NCBI GenBank assembly: GCA_037953625.1 | Contig: CM075649.1 | Coordinates: 125,733,290 to 125,797,289, forward strand | Length of the DNA: 64,000 nucleotides | Direction: 5' to 3' | Origin: Crotalaria pallida | Taxonomy: Eukaryota; Streptophyta; Magnoliopsida; Fabales; Fabaceae | Shown: positions 1-12,509 of the stretch, in pieces | Layout: each line of letters opens with the position of its first letter | Numbering within the stretch: the stretch's first letter is position 1 | Program-made: the position numbers and the translations under genes | Notes under the pieces: model-generated | What the model was told of the DNA's origin: nothing | What the model saw: the letters and a program-made list of their open reading frames with translations, nothing else | Database searches by the model: none

Positions 1-687
1 CTTAGTGATTTTGGCTTGTTTCTCAAGTAATTTTAGGAAAAGATTGAGTTTTTATCTATTAACGATTTGGAATGAGATCCTTTAGGATTTTGTACTTTTT
101 TTGTCTTAATATCAGGTTTTGAAGCAATAATTTGGTGAATTGGAGCTGAAGGAAAAAGAAAAAAGTTTTAAAACTATGAAATTGGAGCAAAGAAGGGCAA
201 AATGGTAAATTTGGTCTACGTGCGCCCAAGCGCAGGTTATTCGCACTCAAGCACGTGTGGTCAGAAAGCTAATAATTGGGGTGCAAATTACTAATTCTCT
301 CGGGTAGACGCACGCTCAAGTGCAAGGAGAGGCGCGCTCAAGCGTGCGTGGGGTCAGTCATCTAAAAAAGGGGTCAAACATTCAAATCGTGTGCAGGATG
401 AAGAGGCGCGCTCAAGCGCGGATTCGTGCGCTCAAGCGCGCGTCGTTAAATTATAGATAACAATTTTATCTTTTCAGAATTAGATAGGGGATTTGGTTCC
501 TAACGTTTTTAATAGGGATTTTTAGGTTTTCTGAGTTAGTTATCACGTTTTTAGAGAGAGCAATAGTGAGAGAGCTTTTGGAGGCAAGTTGAAGGATTGC
601 ACTTTGTGATTGGAGATTGGGGTAATTCCATGTCTCTCATTATGATTTTCATTATTCTTCTTTCTTCTTCTCTAATTATGTGTAACT
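1..687 (+). repeat. Element A 5' LTR, left part
   Basis: Nearly identical to 19835-20521 of the 3' LTR. It includes the GC-rich motifs around 220-450 (GCGCTCAAGCGC and variants). It ends at TAACT (683-687), the target duplication of element B. No coding capacity is seen; the short minus-strand ORF at 59-250 has no support. Confidence 0.93.
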
Positions 688-951
688 TGTAACATCCCTA
701 AATTAATTCCAAGCCTAATTAATGAATTAATAGGTTTTTAGTGATGGGACTAGGTACATTAATTACTTAAAGAATTTTTGGAGCAAGGTGACTAGTAATT
801 ATAAGTACTAGGGGCTGTATAGGAGGCATTTGTAGCAACGGGCAAAACTATCTAAGCGAAATCGGGGGTTAAATCGGCGTTTTAGATGTTAGAAATCAAC
901 CGAAAAGAAAAAATTAGGAATAAACTATCCATAGCTCTAAACCCAATTCCC

Positions 952-1016
952 ACCGTTGGATGTGAAGTTTAGGATTTTAGGAAGCTTGTCTCAAAATTTG
1001 AGCAAGATCCAACGGT
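952..1016 (+). promoter_or_regulatory. Inverted repeat in the B LTR U3 block
   Basis: ACCGTTGGAT at 952-961 is exactly reverse-complementary to ATCCAACGGT at 1007-1016; an inner CTTG/CAAG and CTCAA/TTGAG pairing lies between 985 and 1006. The related D LTR keeps the outer arms with one change (about 55664-55723) but loses the inner stem. Whether it acts as DNA (protein site) or RNA is unknown. Confidence 0.55.
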
Positions 1017-1931
1017 TAATGGAGAAGTTATGGCGAATTGAAGTCAGGACCCCCAGGGCACGCCCAGGCGCACCGGGTCACGCCCAGGCGCGCCAGCCCC
1101 TTAATTGGTGCGTAACTCAGGAGGTTCTGTGCCCAGGCACGCCATGACCCGCGCCCAAGCGCGCGGGGCTGTTGCTGAAGCGCTAAAGTGGTGCGTGGCA
1201 CCTTAGTAGCCACCAACCTTTGGCTTTCTTAAGAAGCCAATCTCCACCATTCTCTCATAACCCCTTCTTCATGTCTTAAGCCATGGAAGCACAAAGCACC
1301 ACCTCTTTTCCCTCAACTTCCACCCGTGTCTCTCCCCACCTAAGGCAACCAAGCATAATCTCATCCCTTCCTCATGAATCATGAAGCAAGCATCACCTCA
1401 CTTCCTTCCATTGCTCCAACCGTGACTCCTCCTCTCCCATGGACCAAGAACTCATCCTCTTCCTAACTCCACCCACGTCTCTTTCTCTCACTTTTGGACC
1501 AACCATCACCATTTCCTATTCCCTAATTCATGAAGGAAACTCCATAGCCATAGCTTCCAAGTCATGGAAATGGGTATGAGCTCCTCCCTTTCCCCTTTCC
1601 ATGAATCGACGCCCTCTCTCTCCCCAATGGAGGCACCAAGCTTCAATCCCTCCTCTTCTTGATTTTCATGGAAGTTTAAGCAAGCAAGGAGCCTCATCAA
1701 GCCCTCCCCTTTCTCTCTCCTCTCGGCGGCTTCGGTGTCACCGAGGTAGAAGGAACCCAGCCACCGACATACCGACATTCACCGACACCGACCGAAACCG
1801 ACTCGGTCTTGCTCTCGGTCACTAAAACTGCTTCTAGGATCACCGCCCCGTCTCGTCGGCGAACTTCGGCATTAATCGGTGCGAAGTTGAAGCCTCGGGT
1901 CAAGGTTTTCTCTTTGGATTCGTCGGTTGAG

Positions 1932-3563
1932 GTAAGAGGGGTTTGTGTTACCTTTCCTAAGGATATAGATTCTAGGTTGTTGTAATGATGACTAGGTATA
2001 GATAATTGATTTAGAGAATACACCATAGAATTTTTAAATTATTAAAGTGCATGAAATGAACCTTAGGGTGTAATTGCTACTAAATGCGTAGAATGTATGT
2101 AATTAAGTAGGAAGTGAAAAACCCTAGGGAGTTGACTTAATTTATAGTACTCTGAGACATACCTGAGTATGTCGACTGTTTTGTTTACCAACGGTGAACT
2201 TTTATTTGTCATTGATGAATGTTCATATTGTGCTTGGTGTGGCGGCCCGTAAAGCAGGGAATGGATTTAGTGTTAACATAGGCCAATCATATCGGAAGGG
2301 TTAAGTAATAAAAGAGAAATTCGAATGTAATGGAAGATTATGAGTGAGTAACTAAAGAATGGACTAAGGATAAATAGCTTGGTAAAAGAGAAATGATGTT
2401 TATTATTAAATGAATCATGAATTAGAGGATGGTGATTGAGTGACAAGGAAATTTTGATGGATGTTGTGATTGATTTAATTTGTTAAGTGTAATTGTGACA
2501 ATAACAGTTGTATGATAATGTGTGATATTGAAATGATGTTTGTGCTTGAATATTCATGAGATGTGATGTTGTTATGATCCAAGAATGAAAATGAAATATA
2601 CCCGGACGCAGTAAGACGTCACGCGAATGCGGACGCAGTAGGACGTGACCAGGGACAGAGTGAAATGAATTATACCTGGGCGCAGTAAGTCGTGACCAGC
2701 ACATTAGTGCGGACGCAGTAGGTCGTGACCAGGGGAGAATGAATATGAATTATACCCGGGCGCAGTAAGACGTGAGTGCACAGGAGTGCAGACGCAGTAG
2801 GTCGCGACCAGGGACAGAATGAAATGAAATAACCGGGCGCAGTAAGACGTGAGTGCACAGGAGTGCAGACGCAGTAGGCCGCGACCAAGGACAGAATGAA
2901 ATGAAATATACCCGGGCGCAGTAAGACGTGAGTGCACAGGGGGTGCAGACGCAGTAGGCCGCGACCAGGGACAGAATGAAATGAAATATACTCGGGCGCA
3001 GTAAGACGTGAGTGCACAGGGGTGCAGACGCAGTAGGTCGCGACCAGGGACAGAATGAAATGAAACATACCCGGGCGCAGTAAGTCGTGACCAGCACATT
3101 AGTCCGGACGCAGTAGGTGGTGACCAGGGAAGAATGAATATGAAATATACCCGGACGCAGTAAGACGTGAGTGCGCGGGAGTGCAGACGCAGTAGGTCGT
3201 GACCAGGGACAGAATGATTGAGAATTGTGAATTTAATGAAAGAAAAGAGAATAAAAAGGTTTATGAAAATAATGATATATGTATGTGAGTTGGTCATTTT
3301 ATGAGTTTGGAATTTGGGACATGGAAATGTTAATGTAACCGGAATTAACAAGTAATTTAAGGTTGAAAGTAGAATTGCTAGGAAGGTAGTATGGACATAG
3401 GACTATTTCAGTGAAAATGAGCTTGTGCGTAATTACCTGAAAAGGAATATTAGGTTAATCAAATAATTTTTATTGTAATAAGGCCTAGTTTGTCAGCTAT
3501 GCTTCTTAGAAGCTATTTTCCTTAGTACTGTGTAATGCTACCCTTCTTGCTATATTTTTACAG
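1932..3563 (+). other. Putative intron inside the B 5' LTR
   Basis: A strong donor-like GTAAGAG follows an AG at 1930-1931, and a pyrimidine-rich tract ending TTTTTACAG closes at 3563. The same boundary sequences occur in LTR C (52512-54812) and LTR D (56626-58066), and less clearly in E, although the DNA between them differs. The enclosed tandem array would be removed by splicing. This is inference from splice-site sequence and cross-family conservation; no transcript data are available. The 3' LTR copy is 7997-9628. Confidence 0.5.
2598..3215. repeat. Tandem array in the B 5' LTR (about 77-80 bp units)
   Basis: About eight units built on CGGGCGCAGTAAGACGTGA... and ...GACGCAGTAGGTCGCGACCAGG, a dimer of two related ~38-bp halves. 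Successive CCGGGCGC starts at 2756, 2833 and 2912 give the period. Most units contain the palindrome GGTCGCGACC or a one-base variant. The whole array is repeated in the 3' LTR. Confidence 0.9.
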
Positions 3564-3602
3564 GTACCGAAGGAGCATACACGTGTCTCGCCGAGCAGGA
3601 CT

Positions 3603-3623
3603 ACATTCCACCATGTGGAGTGT
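3603..3623 (+). other. Conserved 9-bp stem-loop downstream of the putative LTR acceptor (B)
   Basis: ACATTCCAC (3603-3611), loop CAT, GTGGAGTGT (3615-3623); one position would be a G-U pair in RNA. The C LTR (54855-54875) and D 5' LTR (58109-58129) have perfect stems at the same place with paired base changes. The B 3' LTR copy is at 9668-9688. Confidence 0.6.
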
Positions 3624-3869
3624 GTATAGTATTTAGCGACCACCTACTGGTCATGGGTTATTTTGGGAAGTTTTTTTGTATTTCATTTACTTTGTATTTT
3701 GAGAAACTAAGAGTTTGAGAAAATGTTTGTATGTCCATGGAAATAATGTAATAAGTGGACTAAACAATATTTTGGGCCCTGCCGGCCTCTGATGAATTTG
3801 AATATGTTGATGTTTATCAGGTTACAGGAAAAACCAGAATTTTGGGAAAGTCAGAAAAATAAGCGAAAC

Positions 3870-3886
3870 TCCGTCCGTTTGACGGA
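3870..3886 (+). other. U5 hairpin in the B 5' LTR
   Basis: TCCGTC, loop CGTTT, GACGGA. The D LTR has CTCTGTC/GACAGAG at the homologous place (58385-58404). The B 3' LTR copy has lost the pairing: the right arm reads GCCGAA near 9946. Confidence 0.55.
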
Positions 3887-3972
3887 AGATTTTTATAAGT
3901 TAAAAAGAAAATTTTAAACTCGATATTTTACTAAGGGTATTTAAGGGTAAATAATTGTAGGTGTTACATTTA

Positions 3973-3986
3973 TGGTATCAGAGCAG
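3973..3986 (+). other. Primer binding site of element B (tRNA-iMet type)
   Basis: TGGTATCAGAGC, four bases after the LTR end, is complementary to the 3' end of plant initiator-methionine tRNA, the usual primer of Tekay/Del and many other plant LTR elements. Confidence 0.93.
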
Positions 3987-4026
3987 TTTTTCCTCGGCCC
4001 GAAGAGAGTAACTTATTACTCCTGTA

Positions 4027-4047
4027 GTTACTCATCAAGCGAGTAAC
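4027..4047 (+). other. Leader stem-loop after the primer site (B)
   Basis: GTTACTC, loop ATCAAGC, GAGTAAC: a perfect 7-bp stem. Element D has the same stem at 58553-58573, with the last pair G-U. The position between primer site and gag suggests a packaging or dimerisation signal; this is inference. Confidence 0.5.
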
Positions 4048-6713
4048 TTGAAATAGAAATAGAACTGCTTTCTGATTTAGTAAGTGTCATTAGAAGCATG
4101 GTAAACGTTTGAAAATCTTTTCTAAGTTCTTTTAAAGTATGTTAAAATTACCATGCAAAACCTGAAAATCTTGTGGAAAATCAATGAGTCATATTTAGAA
4201 GTGGATGAATGACGAGACTAAGGAAAGCAATACCCCAACGGGCAAGAGCACTAGATTGCTACCCCACCGGGAGGAAGCGATCTTTAGTTTCGCGCCAAGT
4301 AGGCCAATTCTAAATGTGATTCACCAAATAAGATTTCAACATTTTGAAACTAATAGGTTGAGGAATTCAAACTTAAGTAAGATGAGAATGGTCTTATCAC
4401 TGATACGATGTGTATTTGAGCCTGATCACCTCAAGTGTACATCTATTGGGAGATATCATCATCCTGTCCTTAAGTTTCGGCGAGTATTTTGGGAATTTAG
4501 TGAGATTCCAAATTTAGGAGGATTGGAGGTCTTGTCATAGGTTTCCGTATGCGTAAATATTTTTGAATCAGAGATTGCGCAACGGAAGTGTAGGAAGTAT
4601 TGTCTTGTCTTAAGATAAGAGAAGTAGCTAGTTAAGAATCCTAGTTAGCTATGATAGATTGCTAGTATTTATACATCTAGAATTGAATATAAGAAACCCT
4701 AAGATAGTACATAGTAATAGTCCTATGTTTAGGCATTAGGTGCTTAAAATCCAAAGTGATTGAATAGAGCTAGATTATGTGTTTGGAAATGAATGAATGT
4801 GATGCTATGTATTGTCTGGTGTTTGTCTACATGATGAATGGTGCATTTTAATGATAATTGTTATTGTTTGAACATGTGCATGATGAAAACTGTTTTGGGC
4901 ATAAAACCTTTCGCAAACTTCTTCATGGAATGGTGTTGCTATCAACAAATCGCTTGGTTCCCAAGCATAATCATTTCAAAACCCGGAACCGTTCGATTTT
5001 CAAGTGTGATAGTAACCCCAATGAACTTTCATGTTTTGGAACTGAATTCAAAAATGAATATCACCGTTTTAACAAGATCAAAAATCGTTCTAAATTGAGT
5101 GCTAAGTCGTATCACGAAATTTTGAAAAGTCGATTAATAAACTAAGGGTTCCTAAGTAATCAGGCGGTGAACTAATTCATTTCCCTAATCAAGCCACGCG
5201 CTGATTAAATAGGAACCCTTCTATGTGACTTTACTCAATTCGGAATGGAGCTTAGTTGTCAAACTCAAAGTCGAAGGGAATGTGACTATTTTGATTGTTT
5301 AAGAATGCATTGATATAAATTTTCTAGTAAACCACATACTCTCATTCTCATTGAGTTTGCTAATCTTGAGAAAGGTTATAATCCTTCACCTAAATCTCCC
5401 GAAATTAGATGGAGAAAATCATTTACAAAAGATATGCTTTGCTTTATAAAAATTTTTTTTGGAAACTTCATCCGAGTTAATTGGCATGAACATATCAAAG
5501 TTTTAAACTGTGAAATAAATTTTTCCTGATTTAATCTTTTCCTAAGAATTTTACGTAAAACAAATCAATATATTTTCCATCAAGGAAGGAATTCGATTTT
5601 CAAAAATAACGACTCCATCGACACACCATCACATCAATAATTGTTGATGTGCTACCTTGACTTATGCATATATAAATTCATTCCTTATATGATAAGCAAA
5701 ATTTCTAAACATCGGTGAACGCATACATGTTTTACGGCATATCCTTTTGATTTTATTAATGCATAAATGCACAAACGAATTTCCCGAACGCTATTCTGAT
5801 TTACATAAAGATACACATATTTTGGATGTATGGGATTTTATTTATTGAATTTTGGAACCATACAAAGTGATTGATTTTATCGAAGTTTTATCTTGGCATG
5901 CATAACTTGAATGCGTGAACAAATCATGGGAAACCATGCAAATTTTCAAACTCTTCTTGGATTGCATTTGAAATGTGTGCAGCTTACCTAAGATGTGTGC
6001 ATATTTGAATTTTGATTGTTATGTATGTGCTAACTGTTTACTTGTCAATGAGTGTGATTGCTTAGGACTTAAGAATAGTGCCTAAGTTGTAGATCACTAA
6101 GTAGATTGTGATTAGACCTCTATCAATGTTGCCGTTTAGATCGAGTATAGAAATAGTTTTGGGTTGTTTTGAAGGCGGCAGTTATTAAGTGATGGTGCTA
6201 TTTGTAGACCTGACAATGACCCTATCGTTGATGGATATGAGATTAGACTGATACCCCTAATCTTATGTTTATTAATGATTGATGTCATCTGAGGACTATA
6301 AATGGCAAGTGACCAATCAAGCCTAGAATGTAGAAACCAATTTGATTAGCACCCTTTCCAGATGTTAAAGTAAAATGTCTGGGAAAAACCGGTTGACCTT
6401 AGAAGCCATCTCCAATCTAATAGAGAAGTTGCTCTCGATTCTAGAAACCTGAGGTTTATTAAAAGTCTTTTTATTAGAACTCTTGCAATGTTTGACCGAC
6501 ATCGGAGTAAACCTCAAAAACCTTAGAGCATTTTGCTTCTAGTCTAACCAACTAAACCACAATTTGTATTCTTCATTGGATGCATGAGTCCGGTGGCGTA
6601 CTTAAGCAAAGGAGTATGCCGATTCCAAGTGGGGGAGTAGAACCGAAGCCAAGTGGGTATGATAGGTTAGCAACCCTTTGTTGGGATGGTTCTCCATTTG
6701 AAGGAATTGAACG

Positions 6714-6751
6714 GAATTTCGGGGGCGAAATTCTAATAAGTGGGGGAGAAT
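6714..6751 (+). other. Pre-polypurine hairpin and polypurine tract of element B
   Basis: GAATTTCG, loop of four Gs, CGAAATTC (6714-6733), then AATAAGTGGGGGAGAAT up to the LTR start at 6752. D has the same arrangement at 60777-60814. A similar GAATTTCG...CGAAATTC block before the polypurine tract is familiar from Tekay/Del elements. The purine run primes plus-strand DNA synthesis. Confidence 0.8.
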
Positions 6752-9700
6752 TGTAACATCCCTAAATTAATTCCAAGCCTAATTAATGAATTAATAGGTT
6801 TTTAGTGATGGGACTGGGTAGATTAATTACTTAAAGAATTTTTGGAGCAAGGTGACTAGTAATTATAAGTACTAGGGGCTGTATAGGAGGCATTTGTAGC
6901 AACGGGCAAAACTATCTAAGAGAAATCGGGGGTTAAATCGGCGTTTTAGATGTTAGAAATCAACCAAAAATAAAAAATTAGGAATAAAATATCCATAGCT
7001 CTAAACCCAATTCTCACCGTTGGATGTGAAGTTTAGGATTTTAGGAAGCTTGTCTCAAAATTTGAGCAAGATCCAACGGTTAACGGAGAAGTTATGGCGA
7101 ATTGAAGTCAGGACCCCCAGGGCACGCCCAGGCGCACCGGGGCACGCCCAGGCGCGCCAGCCCCTTAATTGGTGCGTAACTCAGGAGGTTCTGCGCCCAG
7201 GCGCGCCATGACCCGTGCCCAGGCGCGCGGGGCTATTGCTGAAGCGCTAAAGTGGTGCGTGGCACCTTAGTAGCCACCAACCTTTGGCTTTCTTAAGAAG
7301 CCAATCTCCACCATTCTCTCATAACCCCTTCTTCATGTCTTAAGCCATGGAAGCACCAAAGCACCACCTCTTTTCCCTCAACTTCCACCCGTGTCTCTCC
7401 CCACCTAAGGCAACCAAGCATCATCTCATCCCTTCCTCATGAATCATGAAGCAAGCATCACCTCACTTCCTTCCATTGCTCCAACCGTGACTCCTCCTCT
7501 CCCATGGACCAAGAACTCATCCTCTTCCTAACTCCACCCACGTCTCTTTCTCTCACTTTTGGACCAACCATCACCATTTCCTCTTCCCTAATTCATGAAG
7601 GAAACTCCATAGCCATAGCTTCCAAGTCATGGAAATGGGTATGAGCTCCTCCCTTTCCCCTTCCCATGAATCGACGCCCTCTCTCTCCCCAATGGAGGCA
7701 CCAAGCTTCAATCCCTCCTCTTCTTGATTTTCATGGAAGTTTAAGCAAGCAAGGAGCCTCATCAAGCCCTCCCCTTTCTCTCTCCTCTCGGCGGCTTCGG
7801 TGTCACCGAGGTAGAAGGAACCCAGCCACCGACATACCGACATTCACCGACACCGACCGAAACCGACTCGGTCTTGCTCTCGGTCACTAAAACTGCTTCT
7901 AGGATCACCGCCCCGTCTCGTCGGCGAACTTCGGCGTTAATCGGTGCGAAGTTGAAGCCTCGGGTCAAGGTTTTCTCTTTGGATTCGTCGGTTGAGGTAA
8001 GAGGGGTTTGTGTTACCTTTCCTAAGGATATAGATTCTAGGTTGTTGTAATGATGACTAGGTATAGATAATTGATTTAGAGAATACACCATAGAATTTTT
8101 AAATTATTAAAGTGCATGAAATGAACCTTAGGGTGTAATTGCTACTAAATGCGTAGAATATATGTAATTAAGTAGGAAGTGAAAAACCCTAGGGAGTTGA
8201 CTTAATTTATAGTACTCTGAGACATACCTGAGTATGTCGACTGTTTTGTTTACCAACGGTGAACTTTTATTTGTCATTGATGAATGTTCATATTGTGCTT
8301 GGTGTGGCGGCCCGTAAAGCAGGGAATGGATTTAGTGTTAACATAGGCCAATCATATCGGAAGGGTTAAGTAATAAAAGAGAAATTCGAATGTAATGGAA
8401 GATTATGAGTGAGTAACTAAAGAATGGACTAAGGATAAATAGCTTGGTAAAAGAGAAATGATGTTTATTATTAAATGAATCATGAATTAGAGGATGGTGA
8501 TTGAGTGACAAGGAAATTTTGATGGATGTTGTGATTGATTTAATTTGTTAAGTGTAATTGTGACAATAACAGTTGTATGATAATGTGTGATATTGAAATG
8601 ATGTTTGTGCTTGAATATTCATGAGATGTGATGTTGTTATGATCCAAGAATGAAAATGAAATATACCCGGACGCAGTAAGACGTCACGCGAATGCGGACG
8701 CAGTAGGACGTGACCAGGGACAGAGTGAAATGAATTATACCTGGGCGCAGTAAGTCGTGACCAGCACATTAGTGCGGACGCAGTAGGTCGTGACCAGGGG
8801 AGAATGAATATGAATTATACCCGGGCGCAGTAAGACGTGAGTGCACAGGAGTGCAGACGCAGTAGGTCGCGACCAGGGACAGAATGAAATGAAATAACCG
8901 GGCGCAGTAAGACGTGAGTGCACAGAAGTGCAGACGCAGTAGGCCGCGACCAAGGACAGAATGAAATGAAATATACCCGGGCGCAGTAAGACGTGAGTGC
9001 ACAGGGGGTGCAGACGCAGTAGGCCGCGACCAGGGACAGAATGAAATGAAATATACTCGGGCGCAGTAAGACGTGAGTGCACAGGGGTGCAGACGCAGTA
9101 GGTCGCGACCAGGGACAGAATGAAATGAAACATACCCGGGCGCAGTAAGTCGTGACCAGCACATTAGTCCGGACGCAGTAGGTGGTGACCAGGGAAGAAT
9201 GAATATGAAATATACCCGGACGCAGTAAGACGTGAGTGCGCGGGAGTGCAGACGCAGTAGGTCGTGACCAGGGACAGAATGATTGAGAATTGTGAATTTA
9301 ATGAAAGAAAAGAGAATAAAAAGGTTTATGAAAATAATGATATATGTATGTGAGTTGGTCATTTTATGAGTTTGGAATTTGGGACATGGAAATGTTAATG
9401 TAACCGGAATTAACAAGTAATTTAAGGTTGAAAGTAGAATTGCTAGGAAGGTAGTATGGACATAGGACTATTTCAGTGAAAATGAGCTTGTGCGTAATTA
9501 CCTGAAAAGGAATATTAGGTTAATCAAATAATTTTTATTGTAATAAGGCCTAGTTTGTCAGCTATGCTTCTTAGAAGCTATTTTCCTTAGTACTGTGTAA
9601 TGCTACCCTTCTTGCTATATTTTTACAGGTACCGAAGGAGCATACACGTGTCTCGCCGAGCAGGACTACATTCCACCATGTGGAGTGTGTATAGTATTTA

Positions 9701-10033
9701 GCGACCACCTACTGGTCATGGGTTATTTTGGGAAGTTTTTTTGTATTTCATTTACTTTGTATTTTGAGAAACTAAGAGTTTGAGAAAATGTTTGTATGTC
9801 CATGGAAATAATGTAATAAGTGGACTAAACAATATTTTGGGCCCTGCCGGCCTCTGATGAATTTGAATATGTTGATGTTTATCAGGTTACAGGAAAAACC
9901 AGAATTTTGGGAAAGTCAGAAAAATAAGCGAAACTCCGTCCGTTTGCCGAAAGATTTTTATAAGTTAAAAAGAAAATTTTAAACTCGATATTTTACTAAG
10001 GGTATTTAAGGGTAAATAATTGTAGGTGTTACA
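6752..10033 (+). repeat. Element B 3' LTR (3282 bp)
   Basis: Same order as the 5' LTR, offset by 6064-6065 bp, with only scattered single-base differences (for example GGTACATT versus GGTAGATT near the start). The tandem array is 8663-9280 and the putative intron 7997-9628. It is followed by TAACT and then the remainder of element A's 5' LTR. Confidence 0.95.
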
Positions 10034-10705
10034 TAACTAAACTCCTTATTGGGAACAAGTGAATTTGTATGGAATCTATATAGTTTTTGTTTAATGAATT
10101 GATGTTTTTCCATTTAAGTATTGTGTTTGATTATGTTTTAATTGTTCATCGATCATGAATTTGGTACCGTTTATGATTTGGTAATTCTAATTGAATAGGA
10201 ATATTGAATTAGGATTTAGACCTTTAATCCAACAATTCAATTGCATAGGGATATATTTATGTCTATGAATTGGGTAACTATTTAATAATTTTCCTTGAAC
10301 AATAATTGGTAGATTAGGATTTAAGGCACTACTTAAGGAATTAAGAGAGATTAAATTACTAAGAAACAAAGTTGATCTAAGGAATTAGGCGGCTTTTACC
10401 TTGCAAAATTGGTTCAATACTTAGGAAATTCATTGATTTGTTAACAATTGCTTTTGGAACCTACAATGAAACATGTGCCCAAGTTTTCCCAAAACCTTTC
10501 ACAACCACTTTTTAATTTGTGTTTTTGTTTTTCCTTTTAATTTAGTTTAAAATTTCAGCAATCAATTGAACTTTAATTTAAATTGCATTTAATAACTACA
10601 ATTAGGTGAGAATTGTTAGAGTCTATTTTAGTCCTCGTTGGGAACGACATCCCACTTTCACTATTATTACTTGCACGATCTGGTATACATGCCAGAACCC
10701 CAACA
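10034..10705 (+). repeat. Element A 5' LTR, right part
   Basis: Matches 20520-21184 of the 3' LTR and resumes exactly where B inserted. It ends ...CCCCAACA just before the primer site. Confidence 0.93.
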
Positions 10706-10711
10706 AGTTTT

Positions 10712-10728
10712 TGGCGCCTTTGCCGGGG
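10712..10728 (+). other. Primer binding site of element A (tRNA-Asp type)
   Basis: TGGCGCCTTTGCCGGGG matches the complement of the plant tRNA-Asp 3' end (expected TGGCGCCGTTGCCGGGG) with one mismatch. tRNA-Asp priming is typical of Athila elements. Confidence 0.9.
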
Positions 10729-10806
10729 ACTAAAATTAAATTTTAATAATTTTCGGTACTTTTTAGTAGTTATTTAGTGAAATTTTACTTTAGCTTTTAT
10801 TCTTAA

Positions 10807-12467
10807 TTGTCTCTATCAATTGAACAGGTGCTTTTAACCCCTTTTTGCCAAGATTGGTATATGCACTTGCGTTCTGCAAGTGATTATAGTAGTCTTCAAT
10901 TCGATCCCGAGATCGAGTGGACAGCAAGGAAGTTAAGGAGACGAGCACAACGAGAGAGAAAGAGACAAGCAAGAGCAATGGCTGAAGAGCGTGTGCGCGC
11001 AGTTGAGCCCGCAACTGAGCGTGAGGCTGAGTGTGCACGTGAACGTGAACGTGAGCACGAGCGCGAGCGTGAGCACGAAGCTGAGCGCGCTCGCGAACCC
11101 CCAGTTGATAGGCGTACTTTAGCTGATTACGCCTTGATAAATCCGAACGTGTGTGGCACTAGCATTGTGCGCCCTGCTGTCGACACACCAAATTTCGACA
11201 TCAAGGGAGCATATCTGAATTTGTTGCAGTAGAATTAGTTCAGTGGTAGCCCAGAGGAGGACCCGCATGATCACATTGCAAGCTTCTTGAGCTATTTGGA
11301 TTTCTTCAGAATTTAGGGTGCTAGTGATGAGGCAATCAGGCTGTGACTTTTCCCTTTGTCATTAAGGGGGAAAGCCAATCAGTGGCTCCGTGCGCAACCA
11401 CAGGGAAGCATCAGAATAGGGGATGAACTTGCTATGAAGTTCATCGATCAGTACTTCCCACCAACCAGACAAGCTCAGCTTAGGCAAGCAATTTATTCTT
11501 TTGCTCAACAGGATGGCGAATCCTTGCTGAGACATGGGAAAGGTTCAAGCAAATGCTCAAGAGGTGTCCCAATCATTCTGTACCTGAGGGGATGCAAATG
11601 CGATTGTTCTATGATGGGTTGAACTCTTCCAATCAGCACATGGTTGATTGTGCATCACAAGGTTCTTTGGAAAGCAAGACACCAGAAGAGGCCAGACAAT
11701 TGTTTGAAAAGATGGCACACAACAGCAGCCGAGCCACTGTTCGCAAGGGTATAATGAAGAAGACTGATTTGGAGCCTGAAAATGTACAAGCCTTGTTCGC
11801 ACAGAATAAGGAGATGCAACAGCAAATAGCAGCATTGACCCAGAAATTGAGCCAAGCCCAGATTGATGCTTCTGATGCTACTGGGGTAGTGCTCTCATGT
11901 GACTTGTGCAAGGGTAACCATCAGAATGGAGATTGTTCATTTGAGTTTGGCAACAGTTCAGGTAATGCAGAGGCTAATTTCGTTGGAGGAGGCCAGAGGA
12001 ATAATCCCTACTCAAACACTTACAATCCGGGGTACAAAAATCATCCTGCCTTCTCATGGCGTAGTCCTGCACTTCAGCCACCACAAGAGAAACAGCTGGC
12101 ACCATGGGAAGCAGCAATTGAGAAGCTCGCTCAGACAACAACTAATCTCGCAGAGGAGACCAGAGCAAGTTTGAAGAATCAGGGTGCTAGCATTCGTAAC
12201 CTTGAGATTCAGATGGGCCAGATTTCCAAGCAACTTGCAGAGCGGCAGCCTGGATCCTTCCCGAGTGATACAGTTCCTAATCCCAGGGAGCATTGCAAGG
12301 CCATTACTCTTCAAAGTGGCAAGTCTCTTGAGGAGCCACAGAAGAGGAGTGGTGATGTGGCTATTGAGGTAGAAGAGGAGAAGGAAAAGAAGCCTGAGGA
12401 GTCTATTCCTGAAGTGCAACAAAACCAGAATACAACTGCACCTAAGGAAAAAGAAAAAGAAAAATAA
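10807..12467 (+). pseudogene. gag: Athila-type gag, broken
   Basis: Gag forms the retrotransposon particle and binds its RNA. The first open stretch (10807-11232) has an arginine/glutamate-rich region and ends in stops near 11230-11236; further in-frame stops follow near 11314 and 11343. The conserved core, with a SLRGKANQWL-type motif and PPTRQAQLRQ, is at 11356-11540. A frameshift lies at about 11520-11553, and the frame continues 11553-12467 with a coiled-coil-like glutamine-rich segment and a single cysteine cluster (SCDLCKGNHQNGDCSF). The sequence type fits Athila Gag. It cannot give a full-length product without suppression of several stops. Confidence 0.87.
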
Positions 12468-12509
12468 AAACAGCCTCAGAGTACTTTCAAGGTTCCTTTC
12501 CCTTAGAGG

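Larger units (their letters stand above)
688..3968 (+). repeat. Element B 5' LTR (3281 bp)
   Basis: Starts TGTAACATCCC and ends GTGTTACA. Contents in order: a U3 block with an inverted repeat (952-1016), GC-rich palindromic motifs (about 1055-1170), a pyrimidine-rich leader (1240-1740), a possible splice donor (1932), a tandem array (2598-3215), a possible acceptor (3563), a hairpin (3603-3623) and a U5 hairpin (3870-3886). Reading frames in it come from the repeats and are not credible genes. Confidence 0.95.
3969..6751 (+). other. Interior of element B, no recognisable genes
   Basis: This 2.8-kb interior holds the primer site, the leader hairpin, a short plus-strand ORF at 4205-4540 (111 residues, no recognised domain) and shorter AT-rich ORFs. 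Nothing matches gag, protease, RT or integrase. The last ~80 bp match the end of the D interior closely. The ORF at 4205 lies where D has gag but does not look like a Gag. Confidence 0.8.
688..10033 (+). mobile_element. Element B: complete LTR element without pol (LARD-like)
   Basis: Seen: two almost identical LTRs (688-3968 and 6752-10033) beginning TGTAACATCCC and ending GTGTTACA, flanked by the 5-bp duplication TAACT (683-687 and 10034-10038). A tRNA-iMet primer site follows the left LTR and a polypurine run precedes the right one. The 2.8-kb interior has no recognisable gag, protease, RT or integrase. Known: large elements with long LTRs and non-coding interiors are called LARDs. The ends and the pre-polypurine hairpin resemble Tekay/Del chromoviruses. 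Inference: it is non-autonomous, was mobilised in trans, and is younger than element A because it sits inside A's LTR. Confidence 0.93.

Noticed and set aside
2598..3215. CRISPR-like or satellite array in LTR B
   Set aside because: Dimeric tandem repeat without spacers; duplicated with the LTR, so it is part of the retroelement.
2483..3351. Overlapping minus-strand ORFs up to 215 codons in the B LTR array (also 8548-9416)
   Set aside because: They translate the tandem repeat in several frames and show repeated short peptides without any domain; present identically in both LTRs.
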